Source: Kalmusia sp. IMI 367209
Lineage: Eukaryota > Ascomycota > Dothideomycetes > Pleosporales > Didymosphaeriaceae
Assembly (NCBI GenBank): GCA_027946365.1
Contig: JAPEUQ010000008.1
Coordinates: 1,240,001-1,304,000, forward strand
DNA: 64,000 bases
Direction: 5' to 3'
The notes beneath the pieces are model-generated. The model saw only the letters and a program-made list of their open reading frames with translations, was not told the origin of the DNA and did no database searches. Shown here piece after piece: positions 10,884-23,620 of this stretch (the first letter of the stretch is position 1; each line of letters opens with the position of its first letter). The translations under genes were made by a program, and so were the position numbers.

Positions 10884-12361
10884 ATGGCCCACCTCTCCAG
10901 AACAGCGCTGCTGCGCCTCAGTCAGACCGCCGAGTGCAATTGCGCCCATTCGGTACTTAGAAGTCTTTCCACAGCCTTATCGGCGACTCGAGGCTTTCAC
11001 ACCAGCTCTCCCAAGCGAACTGATGGCGTCTTCCGCGAGCTCACGGCTCAGCGCCTACAAACACCATGGATCGAAGCGCTTCGGAAACAACAGGAGGAAG
11101 GAAAAAACCCAGCCGCAGCTTCTGAGACGCCTCAGGTATCTAAGGAGCGCAAGTTGACACCGAAGCGCATGAACGACAGCTATCACAGTGTAGTGCTACC
11201 GCTCGCGCGAGACCCATGGCTGCTCGACACATACCTCAATTCGTCTGGACACATACGCCTAGGGACAATCTTCATGGACCTGGACGCACTTTCCGGCGTC
11301 ATCGCATACAAGCATACCGGCGACGACGTAACGACCGTGACTGCGAGCTGCGACCGTATCGTCATCAACCACCCATTGACCGAGATATGCGACCTCGAAC
11401 TGTCAGGCAAAGTCACGTACGCAACTGGTCGAAGCAGCATGGAGATAACCATGCAAGTCGCCAAAGCGCCGCAAGAAGGCCAGCCTATCAAGAACGAAGA
11501 CGTCCTCATCCACTGCACCTTCACAATGGTATCGCTCGACCCAGGCACTAAGAAGTTCGTTCCTTTGCCCAATTTACCCACTCGCATTTTCACTAACACA
11601 TTTCTAGACCCGTCAACGTAAACCCCCTCATCGCATCTACCCCCGAAGAAAAACGCCTCTACGCCCTCGGCGAGCGCAACTCCCGCATCCGCAAACAACT
11701 CAAAGAAAACGCTCTTTCGAAACATACCCCCAACGACCTCGAATCGGACCTCATCCACGCCTTCTGGCAAAAGCAGCTGCAATACCACGACCCCTATGAC
11801 GAGCTCCGCCAGCCCGACAACGCGCACTTCATGGACACCACCATCCTCCGCACCGCCACCATAATGCAGCCGCAGAACAGAAACAGACATCATTTCATGA
11901 TATTCGGTGGCTTCCTGCTGAAGCAAACCTTCGAGTTGGCATTTACGACCGCCGCGGCATTCGCGCATGCACGCCCCTCCTTCATCTCCCTCGATCCGTC
12001 GACGTTCCAGAACCCCGTGCCCGTCGGCAGCATCCTGTACATGACTGCGACCGTCGTATACACTGACCCGCCACTCATCGGCGCGCCGGGCGAGAAATTC
12101 GACTCCGAGAGCAAATACACGCGCGTGCAAGTACGAGTGGACAGCAAGGTGCGGGACGTGGAGCACGGGAGGAGCAAGCCCACGGGCACGTTCAATTACA
12201 CTTTTCTAGTGGAAAAGAACATCCGCGTGGTCCCGAGGACATACCAGGAATTCATGCTGTATTTGGATGCGAGGAGGCGAGCGGAGCAAGTCAAAGAGAC
12301 GCTACAGGAAGAGGGCGTGGGGCTGAGCCCGAAGACGGCGGAACAGAGTGTCACTGAATAG
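10884..12361 (+). CDS. Mitochondrial acyl-CoA thioesterase (ACOT9-like, double hotdog)
   Basis: Two exons (10884-11554, 11608-12361) give 474 aa. The enzyme hydrolyses acyl-CoA to free acid and CoA. The first 40 residues are rich in Arg, Ser, Ala and Leu and lack acids (LLRLSQTAECNCAH, then SATRGFHTSSPKR), as expected for a mitochondrial targeting peptide. Two hotdog domains follow: residues about 125-235 (IRLGTIFMDLDALSGVIAYKH) and about 285-450 (NRNRHHFMIFGGFLLKQTFE, the H-x-FGG region typical of this family, then DVEHG and FNYTFLVEK). The splice is fixed by reading phase: exon 1 ends at GTKK and exon 2 continues PVNVNPLIASTPEEK, matching the family. That forces an unusual GTTCGT donor with a normal TAG acceptor. 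Length and order match fungal ACOT9/BRN-type thioesterases. The closest alternative is a generic HotDog acyl-CoA hydrolase. Confidence 0.9.
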
Positions 12362-12894
12362 TATGGCTCGCAGAAAGTGGACTTGCAGATGCTGTACATT
12401 GGAATCATTGTAGATGTGCCGCGTCGTGTGTTTGCCGGTCAAGAGCTAGAAGCATATGGTAGTAATACTTGTATATTGCATTTATCCACGCAAAAGCTAT
12501 CTATCGCGCAATCGTTGCGCAATTGTCGCGCATTTCATGGTACACCGAAGCCAAAGCCAATTTGTAAGAGCGCGCTCAATGCGATCGCAGTCAGCGCCAG
12601 CTCCCCATAGACGCCAGTAAACCCACAACCATATACTAGGAACCACGACGCTAGACGCACGCCGCAACGCTAAAGTCGTAAGAAACAAAAACATTGGTAT
12701 CCCGCATAATCCAAAAATAAATGCCGTCAACATAATCGTGTGCGCCAAAGAAGGAGAGTATTTGTTGCGCACGGTGCGCCGTATTATGCCGTGTATCGTT
12801 CGATGCACCGTTAGGCGGTGTGAGCCCTTAACTCCGAGCACGCTCCGCAGCGGGGGGTCCGGGAGCGTAAACGCTCAAGTGGGGTCCAACAGCG
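12362..12894. other. Intergenic between convergent genes
   Basis: This lies between the stop codons of the thioesterase and the small Cys-rich gene. A minus-strand frame at 12497-12841 contains one hydrophobic helix-like stretch (MLTAFIFGLCGIPMFLFLTT, from about 12733), but it lies where two 3' untranslated regions should meet. I do not call it a gene. Confidence 0.4.
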
Positions 12895-13186
12895 CTACAA
12901 CTCGTCGAGCTCGAATTCTAGCGCGACGTCCTCGCTGCATTCGGAGCAGTAGTAGTTGGAGAAGCCGCCGCAGCTGACGGTCATATTCTTGCACATGTCT
13001 ATGCTCCAGGCGTCGTATGAGTAGCCTGAGAGGAGGCGGTTGTGGCAGACTTCGATGCTGTTGGCCCTTTGCCTGGTTGTTAGCTCCAGTTTCGTTGCCG
13101 CGTATTTGGGATGGAGTGGAGAGATTGACTCACCAGATGTAGTAGTCGTGGTTACAGTAGTACCACGAGTAGGTGTAGGAACACAT
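12895..13186 (-). CDS. Small cysteine-rich orphan protein, 76 aa
   Basis: Two exons (13186-13134 and 13072-12895) join through a 61-nt intron with a GTGAGT donor and CCAG acceptor, phase 2, to give 76 residues. The peptide has seven cysteines at 2, 11, 27, 45, 52, 60 and 63 and many aromatic residues. It starts MCSYTYSWYYCNHDYY and ends with an acidic tail (EDVALEFELDEL). It has no signal peptide, so it is probably intracellular, and the Cys/His spacing (C-x8-C-x-H and C-x7-C-x2-C) suggests metal binding rather than an apoplastic effector. Short fungal orphans starting MC-x-Y-T-Y are common, but none has a known function that I can cite. An upstream non-coding or coding exon cannot be excluded because the frame stays open 5' of the ATG. 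Confidence 0.6.
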
Positions 13187-15409
13187 GTTGGGAGGGTAAG
13201 TTGGCGTGGGGTCCGGGGGCGGTGCCGCGTGGTCGGTTAGCGAGCTGAGGTTGCGTCGCGATTGAGAAGAGAGTGTAGTTGATTCGTTTCTGGTATGAAT
13301 GTCAGCTGGATTGTCCTTTTCGGAGTGTATGTTTCGGCATTGGCGCTTTGTGGTGGCGAGCTGAGTGCTGAAATGATCGGAATTCTCGGCGTAACGAAGC
13401 TGGATGGAAATGAAGCGGAAGAGGAAGTTCACTCACAACTCGGGGTATACAAACGTATACTAAAAGATCCGCAAATGCTGTGCTTTCCAGAAAATGCTAG
13501 GTAACGATGCGGAGGATTGCGATCCGTTTGTGGAAGTAGAAAATGAGACCCTGTGTATGCCCTTCTACCCTTCTGAAACCTTATACCTCCACGCGACCTA
13601 GAACGACGAAAGTCGACAATCAAATTAATAGTAACAAGGAGTCTTTTTCCCACACAAGGAAACAAAGACGCATTTATAGGTGCGCCTTTGTCTGACTCCT
13701 TGTAAGCTCGGACCGTTGCCCATGCTCAGGCCCAAGGTGCTCCCCGGATTAGCTGCACATTGATAAGTTTGATTAACGTGAAGCGGTCCAGGCGGCCTGC
13801 CCAGGACCCACATTCAGGGTCAACCGGGGAATACAGTACATGCACGGTCGCGTGGGCTGCTGTTAGAGGCGGTGGACATGGCCTCATGGTTCTGGAGCCA
13901 TTGCGCGCGGGATGTGCGATCCTCCACAAGCACGCAATGGCATCTTTTCGAATCGAGCGTGGTGCTTGTCTCTGACTCTGCAACGCTGGCTTTTGAGATG
14001 TTCCCTTATCGTCCAGAGCGTTGACAATCCCCGGGTTGACTGCTTGTCTCCGAAGACCGGCAAGTGGAACTGGACCCTGGATCAGCATCCCCTGCGAGAC
14101 CCTGCATTCGCTTTGTTTCTTGGCCTAGCCGTTTTGAAAAAGAATTGGTCCAACTCGCACCAGTCGTCGTACTCGACCGCGACACATTCAGGCGTATGGC
14201 CCAGACAGGAATGAGTGTAAGCCGTCGGCTGGGACTTTATTCGCGCTTGTGGAACTGCCAGGTGTAAGCTTCGCTGTGTAACCCATAGATAAGGGTTATC
14301 TGGGCTCGTTTTGCTCGACTTCGCTTCCCTAGAAATCAGAACATTATTCACGAGGTCCGCGTGCCACGCACAGTCTGGACCGCGCCCAAAATATTGGCCT
14401 CGCAATCCCATCGCTCATTGCCAGTGCCTCCGGACGTGCCCTCTCTGCCAAAATGATAATCGGTTCACTCTCCGGATGCCCGCCAATAAAGTTATCGATT
14501 AGAGCGGAGGCATTGACGCTAATGCAGGCAGGGCTCGCTCCTGTTCCGTGCTCGCCTGTGCGAGCTGACATTCAACCCTCACCGCCTTGCGCACAGCCTG
14601 TCGAAAAGCGAGCGCATTGTGTGGCCATGTAGATGCCGCGACCCTGCCGACCATGAGAGAGAGTTACCGAGCGCTCTAAGGGGCATAGGCGACAGAATGG
14701 TCCAAAGCGAAGGCAAAGAAGGGTGTGTTTAGCGAAGATATGCCGCCGTGCCGATTGTTTCCGATTAGCCTCACTTTTTCCCAATCAGGTAGCTTTTCGG
14801 GTTGGAGGATGGGCGTTGATCGTGCCAAAGATCGGAGGAAGGTCCGGTCAGAGTGGCTCCGTGCTGTACCGTTGCCGGTGCGGATGGATCAATGCGACGA
14901 CCGTTCTTTTAGGTGAATCAGAGGGCTTGATGAGGTAACTCAAGCCGCAGAAAAGAGCGAGACGTGCTCGGCCGAATTGATTAGGTTCTGTTGCGACTTG
15001 CTCCTTTCCACAAAGGGACATGTTCCCTAGTACACATAAGATGATAACCTACTCTTCGGTCCTTCCCGAGCTTCGGAAGGCGTCTCATTCTGAGATACGG
15101 GCTGTCACCATGACACTTCCGGTGGATAATGAACGATAGATGTGCAGTAATAGTCAGATTCATAATGTTTAGCGCGGTTCCCAGAGGAATGGGATTTATT
15201 CGGACTAATATATACAAGTCTCTTACTTTCCTTTTCGTGTGTAAAGTAGCTCGTATTCGACATGAGTGTGTATGGCTCCATCAACCCGTGAGCCATTGAT
15301 GTGGAAATGATAACCGAAATGATGGTTTAGAGGAAAAGCTGAACTTTTGCAACCCTGGATATGAAACGCCCTGCTGTATGAAATATTTTTATTTGAAGTC
15401 GGAAACACT
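13187..15409. other. Gene-poor spacer, 2.2 kb
   Basis: No frame on either strand shows a recognisable domain, a plausible splice structure or biased composition. Only short chance frames occur. The section next to 15409 is probably the 3' untranslated region of HEM2. Confidence 0.45.
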
Positions 15410-16579
<1,170 letters not shown>

Positions 16580-16586
16580 GACGTTT

Positions 16587-16610
16587 GGGTATCAGGGTAT
16601 CAGGGTATCT
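16587..16610 (+). repeat. Three tandem 8-bp units before HEM2
   Basis: GGGTATCA GGGTATCA GGGTATCT, three near-perfect 8-bp units, lies seven bases upstream of the HEM2 start codon, so it should be in the 5' leader. It could be chance or a length-variable leader element. Confidence 0.8.
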
Positions 16611-17972
16611 TGGATGTGAGAAAGAACGACGGTTTGGACGCTGCAATAAAAACGCAGAGGGATATCAATGGGCGAGGACGTCGGGTTGGCTGCGCAGACT
16701 GGGAGGATTGGGAGGTGTCGCAAAGAATGTGATGAGCGAGGTGGCGGGTTGAAAGCCGTTGCCGCTTGTGAGCCGAGGCGGGTCTATCGTTTCACTCCGA
16801 AGCTTGCGAGGCACCCTCGATTCAGGCACGATTGACAAAAGGAGTTGTCGGAACGAAGAGGAGACAGTATTTGGAAATTTGCGTGAGCACGACTTACTAA
16901 AGGCTGAATGGCGACGGGTCGCTGCGCAAGATGCACCTCCGAGCCTTCTCCGCCATGAGTAAGAGTCTCTGCTGATTGGCTGGCTCGGAAGTGGCCTAGT
17001 GCGGCCGAACATTCACACAAGCTCCCGGTTCCAGCCCCACATACTCGTCCTTCCGCGATGAGGAGACCCCAGACTGTAGTGCTAAGCTTGGTTTACATCG
17101 ATGCACTCCTGTTCACTTCAATAGAGTGTTTTGTAAAGAGAGCCTGGAACGTTAGCGGTTATGTAGTGACGCATGTACCTTTCGACGACGGCTTCCAGCG
17201 CTTCTAAAGGTCTGAGACCTACTTTCACAATCGCTACGCAGCTACTGTAGCTAGAAACCACGCAACAGTATGTGGGCGCTAGCCAACCAGAAGTCTTTGG
17301 GGTTATCGCCGGCCAGAGGAATGCACCTAGTGCGGCGGCTCCCATGGTACAGTCTCGAGCTCGTCGTACAATTTTTCATAATGCTTCCCAAAGGCTGTTT
17401 GCAATGATAACTATGACCTTGCCCTTCAAATGCTGCATGTTCAGCGCTGCTTGCTTATGACAGAATGCAGACATGTGGGAAAATACACAAACGCAGTATG
17501 ACTCCTTCCGGCACAGCTCCAACTGCTTGTACACGACATTACAATGGGAGAAAGAGACAGCTCTCATCGCAAATCAAATCCGGAAGTTCGCTGCTGTAAG
17601 TGAAACGTCTACGTTCAAGTCACCTCTCGAACTTTCTTTCACCACGGATGTGAGCTGCTACACCGCCCTTCACCTTTCACTGCTTCATTTCGTTCCCACA
17701 ACAACAGGCAACTGCGCATTATGAACCAAAACAAAGAAATCCCATTGTTTCGTTCCTTATCTCCTCGAAGCTCTCGTTTTACGTGCCTTTCGTTGATCGC
17801 ATGTCGTCGATGCGTACGCAGGCTTCACTTGCAAAAGGTTCATTTCTTTCTCTGTGGGTCATCTGAGGGTCTCTGCATATCCAACTATTCGTTGGTACTG
17901 CAAAAGTTACACAAGTAGCTATTCTGGGGGCTTCTGGGGGCTTTCGTCACATCCGTCTTTCAAACCATCACC
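16611..17972. other. Intergenic: HEM2 promoter and upstream region of lysine-rich orphan
   Basis: About 1.4 kb with no supported gene. Frames present here lack any domain. It should contain the HEM2 promoter on the left and the promoter or leader of the 17973 gene on the right. The sequence 17600-17720 is pyrimidine-rich on the plus strand, as is usual before fungal transcription starts. Confidence 0.45.
17924..17943 (+). repeat. Tandem 10-bp duplication
   Basis: CTGGGGGCTT occurs twice head to tail, about 30 bp before the start codon of the lysine-rich orphan gene. It is a perfect short duplication. Confidence 0.85.
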
Positions 17973-18515
17973 ATGCCTGCGATTCAACACCATAAGTCGC
18001 GTCACCTTCTTCCCCTCAGCAGCATGATCTTTAGTCCTAAGTCGGCCTTCAACTTACGCTCGAACAATCAGCGCAATATCAACAGCAAGTCGACCACCAC
18101 CCTCGCCATCACTGAGGAGCCCGATGACGAGATCACCGCCCTCCCATCCGCTCCCGCCCAATCTCTCCGCCGGCAGTCGAAGAATGACGATCTGTCAAAG
18201 CGATCAATCCATGTTCACACTTCGATCGAGACAGAGGTGAGGCACGTCAAGAGCTTGATCAACCTGGAGGGCGGCAAGAAGAAGAAGAAGAAGTCCATTT
18301 GGCGACGATTCGTCAACGTACTGAAGAAGCGCTTCCACAAGAAGGAGGCTCCTACCCCGGCTCCAACACCAGCTCCAGTTCCAGTTGCGAAACCTTTGAT
18401 CATTAGCAGCCCCACCGACTTTCAGCACCTGCGGAGCGGCGTCGCCTGCCTTGCTGCTGCAAACGTTCCAAAGGGCAGCGATGATATCGAGGACTGGGAG
18501 ACTATCTGCGGTTAG
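17973..18515 (+). CDS. Basic orphan protein, 180 aa
   Basis: A single exon gives 180 aa. I do not recognise a family. The N-terminal half is Ser/Asn-rich and looks disordered. Around residues 100-120 a lysine run (GGKKKKKKSIWRRF) continues into VNVLKKRFHKKE, a strongly basic amphipathic segment that could bind membrane lipids or nucleic acid. It is followed by a Pro/Ala/Thr linker (TPAPTPAPVPVA) and an acidic C-terminus (GSDDIEDWETICG). No signal peptide or membrane span is present. The start codon has a good context (CACC ATG), and the frame is the only long one on this strand. Function is unknown. Confidence 0.6.
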   Translation: MPAIQHHKSRHLLPLSSMIFSPKSAFNLRSNNQRNINSKSTTTLAITEEPDDEITALPSAPAQSLRRQSKNDDLSKRSIHVHTSIETEVRHVKSLINLEGGKKKKKKSIWRRFVNVLKKRFHKKEAPTPAPTPAPVPVAKPLIISSPTDFQHLRSGVACLAAANVPKGSDDIEDWETICG

Positions 18516-18702
18516 ACTTTTCACAGATATCAATCTCTGTACGTTGATCAACATCGCGACGACTCATCCTCGAGTCACTCGCATTCTGTTCCATCCACTG
18601 ACACTTCAAGGTACCATACTTTTTTCTGGCACCGGCATAGCGTTATCGCGATGGGGCTAAGTATCTCGAGTCACCCCAGGATGCATTTTACAAAACCAAA
18701 AC

Positions 18703-20202
18703 CTACCTCGCCGACCGCTCGACTGTAAAACTATGCTCCACATACACGAGCCCCATATCCTCACTGCTATCTCCTCCCTCCCGTTCCCGAAACCACCTCG
18801 CAAATCCCCGGCTTGCCCTACTTGCCCCACTATTTGCGCTGTACACCGGACTTGGTTCCCCTGGCGCGACCTTCAACTCATCCCTTTTACTAATATCGGA
18901 ATTCTTTCTGGCTTCACTATGGTCCGTTGGTCCGCTTTCCAGATTGACAATTTCAAGGGGCACTGATGCACGAGACTTTGAGCGGGAATTGGACGGGGTG
19001 GGTGTAATACGGGAGGCGAGTTTGCCAAGGGAGGATGCAAGGCGCGGGAATATGAGGATGGCGATGACTTTGATGCTAGGAGCGCAAGCGACAACGACGG
19101 CGATGTGGTTTTCGATCACGGACCAGATCATTATGTTGGCGAAGCGCCCTTTAATACGATGGTCATGTTAGCTTATTGCATTTCAACCTGGTCCATACCA
19201 TTCCCCCTCCATTCAATATAAGAGTAACAGATAAGGGTGCTTACATGTGAAATCAGGCCTTGTAACAAACATATGCACTGACCATATCCTCGCCGCACTC
19301 GCTGCTAGTACTCTATACTCGCCACATTAGCATCTCTCTTTGGTATATTCCTACCGTCCTCTCTGCACCCTACCGTCTCCTGGTATATGAAAACAAAGAG
19401 AATTACTCACAGTCCCCCCAGCCCAAACAGGCAATTCAAACCAACCCTCTGCGGCCTCCTCAACATTAGCTTCCTAGTGAACACTATTGGCATCGCATAA
19501 AGCACTATATCAGTCACCAGCATCATGCTTGAATTATAGTAGTAGAACGCGTCGAGGTTGACGCAATACCCGGGGGTGGAGGGGTAGAATGCTTTGCGGA
19601 AGGGCTGGCATCTGAAGATGTCTACGAGGATGCTGGTGAGACCTGTACGGACGTCAGACAAGTGGACGCAGAAATAGGGGTACAGGATGGGAGGGGGAAG
19701 ACTACCGAAACCGAAGGCGATAGCATGCATGATATAGATGGATATGCGGTGAGTCTTTTCGCGCGTTATTTCGGAGTAGAAGAGGAGGAGGGCGTGTTTG
19801 ATGGCCCAGTTGCAGAGGAAGTAGAAAGCGTTGGATGCGAGGAGGAGCTAGATTCGTCGTCAACATTAGAGCCTTCTAATATATTCGTGGACTTGGTATA
19901 CCTTTCTCAAGTGAGGCATATTCGCTGGGTTAACATTCACTTGGTGGTCGCCCAAACCAAGCCCCGTGCTGACCATCTGAAAGATGGAAAATACGGTGCC
20001 TGAGACCTGTCATTGTGTCAGGGAATGATGAATCTTTGTATGCTAGGGTTCCACCTACTGCCGCCAGTACTATCAGACCGTCGTGCCAGCCGAACATGCC
20101 AACAACGAATATTTTCCGTCCTGCTCTTGATGCTACCGCGCAAAATGTGAGGACAATAAGGACGGCGTTGAGCCAAATGATATCTGGCCGCTGATCGGAC
20201 AT
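18703..20202 (-). CDS. Rhodopsin-domain (PTH11-like) integral membrane protein
   Basis: Six exons (20202-20055, 19999-19902, 19847-19706, 19642-19411, 19312-19245, 19148-18703) join in phase to 377 aa. This is the fungal seven-helix rhodopsin-domain family related to PTH11 receptors. The hallmark loop is present: CQPFRKAFYPSTPGYCVN, then the helix DAFYYYNSSMMLVTDIVLYAMPI and FGLGGLV. These are followed by WSVIENHIAVVVACAPSIKV, the conserved seventh-helix region. Helix one is IIWLNAVLIVLTFCAVASR, followed by GWHDGLIVLAAV. The C-terminal tail of about 100 residues is cytosolic, Ser-rich and unconserved. No CFEM domain precedes the helices, so this is the non-CFEM subclass. The exons are small and most introns are 54-96 nt. 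The ligand is unknown. Confidence 0.82.
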
Positions 20203-22436
20203 CGCGATGGTGGTCTGTGAAGAATCACGTGTACGCAATGCAGCGGTGCGAAAGAGCAGCTTGAAGGCTCATGGAGGTGTGTAGATGGCCCACTTTTTAT
20301 TCAAGTATGAGTTAAATAATAAAGGGATCAGGAGAAATACAAGAAAGCCACTCAGGCGTTGAATAGATATTGAGAGCTTTTGCGGTAAAATAATGCCTCT
20401 GCTCAAAGGCCAAAGCTTCACCATAAGACGACAACCTCAGCACGCGGTCACACTGTGCTTAAAGCCCATCTCACCATCGCGCATATCTCCTCAAACCGCT
20501 GTCCAAGTTTGCATAAGCACCTCCGACCCAGCCAGAGTCAGCCCAATCCACCACCCAACTGCCGCGCAACAGCTGCCGCTTACCGTTACACAACACCTTG
20601 CCTGGCTGGGTGCCAGCACCCGCATGTTTTCAGCGCGGCTACGATTGGCTGACAGGCTGCAGATGTTTCAACCAGCATCTGTATGGATGCGCGATAATGA
20701 GAGTCAGCCTTGGCCTGGTCAAAAAAATCATATGTTGAAAGATTATAAGTTGGCGATCACCAACGTGAGATTCGATAGGAAGAGACCCAGCTGCATACGG
20801 GGAGCAGTGGCGGGCGTAATTGTGACGCTGAAATGCATCTCGCAAAGAAGGCTGTAATTGTTAAGGATGTGTGAAGGTCCAACGAAAGTGTGCCGCATTT
20901 CGTATATTCGGGCTTGTGGTCCAGGCAAATGTGCCTACGGATGCTTGGACCAAAGCTGACCTGACCGGCCCCGGAATGCACGTTTTTGTGTACCCCACCA
21001 TCAGCGTACACGAAAAGTGCGAACGCCATAAACCATACACACGTACGCAGAGCCTTACGCCTCGCCCCTCTCTCAGCAATCCTCCCGTCGCGCCGTTCCT
21101 CCCTCCCGCCTCTACGCTCACACCAACTCGCGCATAGCTCAATATGGCACGCGTGCGACGGCACAGGGCGCCGCGAACATACCTCCGATCCAGCTACACT
21201 CGGAGGCAGATCAGCGTAGTAATAACGAAAGAGATGAAGTGGCTTATGAGGTGTCTGTAGGGCTGGCGCTGGACGCGCTTAGCGAACGTTGCTGTTAATT
21301 TACGTCGACTGGGGTGTGAGGGGTTCCCTTCCTGCCGGGTTCTTTAGGCCGCGTGGTAAATGACCGGGGTGCGTCTGTGTGTGGTCGAATATGGGCAGTA
21401 CGCCGACCTCACAAGGCTTTGATGGGCGGAGATTTTTGTGCTGAAAATAGGAGTTGGCGATCTCGTGCATCGTCGAACTGTAGTTCATTGGTGTTTACAG
21501 TAATGGTCGGAAAGTATATGGACAGCACGGGACCTCTCAAAGAGAAGATTCTGATCAGCCGGAATATTATGAAGTCTCGTTGAGCAGTCTTATTCTTAGT
21601 GCCCAATCGTAACTAAATGATCGCGAGCTTAGTAGATCTGCGATATGGCTCAAAGGCTCGCACCGAGCAACTTGTTGTGCAATTTCCGGAGCCACTACTA
21701 CTGATATCAGGAGTAGTCAAGAATCATTGAATGGTAAATTTAGATGATCATCTAAATCGAGAGGTGATCTGCGGTGTTAGTATCGCCTTACACTTACGGT
21801 TACTAGGGGCCAACGCCTGTGTCCTTGCGCAGCCGTATCCATGCCGTATCTGGCCCGCGAGAGCTGTGTAATCCGAATAGGAGGGCTGACAGTGGTAACA
21901 TGAACAGCCAAGTCGAAAAGCCTCCTTTCCCTATCTAGAGTATTCATCGGTCGATGGAAATCTGTCATATCCAATTTGTACAAGACCACTACTGATCTGA
22001 CTGCCTTCACAACCGGTCAGAGTTAAGAATAGGTAAGCGCCGAGTAGTGTTTTGGTGGCGATACTGTCTTGACAACATGAGGCTTGGAGCGTGAACCCAG
22101 TAATTGGGAACGTAGTCGGTTACAAGATGCGAAAAATTTAACGAAAATAATCAGTAGTCTTGAACCCTATCTGAGATCATTGAGTTGCTGATGTAGAAAG
22201 ACCTGGCAAACGTGACTGCAACCTGAGCTTGAGCACGCTATACCGAGAAAGGTCGCTCTAACGGTGGGCGTGCCGGATAAGCGAATCCGTCTTGAGGTAG
22301 TGCGGAGTAAGCTCGTGCGACACGGTGCTGTTATGAAGAACTTGTCATTGCTGCAACCACCGCAGAGTGGAGTAGACTCCACCGTTACCCTCTGTTCAAG
22401 TTTGCTGACTCCTCGCTCCCTCCCTACCTGTCCAAA
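20203..22436. other. Gene-poor spacer, 2.2 kb
   Basis: The longest plus frame (20393-20857, 154 codons) has no domain, no splice support and a composition like translated non-coding DNA. Nothing else is recognisable. The left end should contain the promoter of the rhodopsin-domain gene. Confidence 0.45.
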
Positions 22437-23265
22437 ATGTCCACCACTGTTGCAGCAAATGGAAGAACACAACCATGGTCTGGACCAGGAATTATGCAGT
22501 CATTCGTGAAGCTAAGAGAAGATTCGCAGCTTTCAATAGAGACGCTACAGAATTGGTTTGACGAAGTTTACCTACCAGCTGTTTTGGCAACCGGTATTGT
22601 GAAGTCTGCCACGCACTGGAAAGCTGCGAGTCCGAATTACGGAAAGCAATGGATGATTGTGTACGAAGTGGAGGATCTTGCACTTGTGCAGAACAATGAC
22701 AACCATGTGGGCGGAAGCTTGAAGGATATCCCTCGAACAAGCGAGACTTTTCCGACGGAGGGACTGGTTGATGACTTTATCGATTTTGAGTCGAGGATTC
22801 TATCGCAAATTCAGCTCTTTGGAAGTGGTGAACACCCAGCAGGTGCGTCAGTATACCGTATATAGTTACAATATTCTATCATGTTCCCTTGACCGCAGTC
22901 ATAGCACACTCTCTTACTCACAAGCTATAGACGAGGTCACAACCATTATTTACGCCGCGATGCAACCAGCACCTGATGGACAAAAAGACTTGGATGCTTG
23001 GTATAGGGAAGAGCACAACCAGCAGATGTCTGAGCAACCGGGTTGGAAGCGAACGACTCGCTATAGCCCACTCTTCCAGACTCGGAACGTCGGGAAGCCA
23101 GGAGGCTTGGATTTCGTGGCATTGCATCAATTCGGAGAGGGGAATAAACTTGGAAAGGAGGTTGAGCCGTTGGATCCTATGACAGACTGGACGAAGAAAT
23201 GTATGAGTGAGTGCACATCGATCGACGCTGCTGTGTACCATAAGGTGAAAACTCTGTCGGCCTGA
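22437..23265 (+). CDS. Tandem EthD-like (dimeric alpha/beta barrel) protein
   Basis: Two exons (22437-22842 and 22931-23265) give 246 aa. Each exon encodes one ferredoxin-like half of the EthD type. The first half has LQNWFDEVYLPAVLATGIVKSATHW and the second LDAWYREEHNQQMSEQPGWKRTTRY, where the W-(F/Y)-x3-H-x2-M-like pattern marks the family; the first copy has Tyr in place of His. The intron (88 nt, GTGCGT donor, CTATAG acceptor) falls exactly at the domain border. EthD-like proteins are cofactor-free barrels; fungal relatives include anthrone oxygenases and many of unknown role. There is no signal peptide or membrane span. No polyketide synthase or other tailoring gene lies beside it, so the substrate cannot be inferred. 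Confidence 0.75.
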
Positions 23266-23620
23266 GGTAGGTAATTCAATAATATAGCTATTGACATGCT
23301 GATCTGGCAATGCCCTTCCTCACCAAGAGGCAATGATCAAGGTTAAAGCATCGACTGGGAACTCCAAACTGTGGGGTTGCAATATCGGTGTGGTGTCCAA
23401 CCGGAACTGACGGGGAGGAAAATAGCACTAACCGAAAGCGGTTACGAGCAGGTCCGCTATGACGTGACGTCCCAATTACGCACTCACGTGTCGAAACTTC
23501 GAGCTTCAATTCTGGCTCAAATAAAGAGAGCATCCCCACACAAAAGCTCTGATTGCTGTAATTTGAAACCAATTATCATACCTCGAATTTCAACTCACTA
23601 TTGGATTGTAATCCACAACC
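23266..23620. other. Short intergenic
   Basis: About 355 bp between two same-strand genes. I see no coding frame of substance; it should contain the promoter of the next gene. Confidence 0.4.

Noticed and set aside
11183..12166. Minus-strand frame of 327 codons
   Set aside because: Mirror of the GC-rich thioesterase gene; no independent domain.
12497..12841. Possible small membrane protein
   Set aside because: One hydrophobic stretch only, placed between two convergent 3' ends, no splice or homology support.
20393..20857. Plus frame of 154 codons
   Set aside because: No domain, unnatural mix of residues, competing open frames on the other strand.
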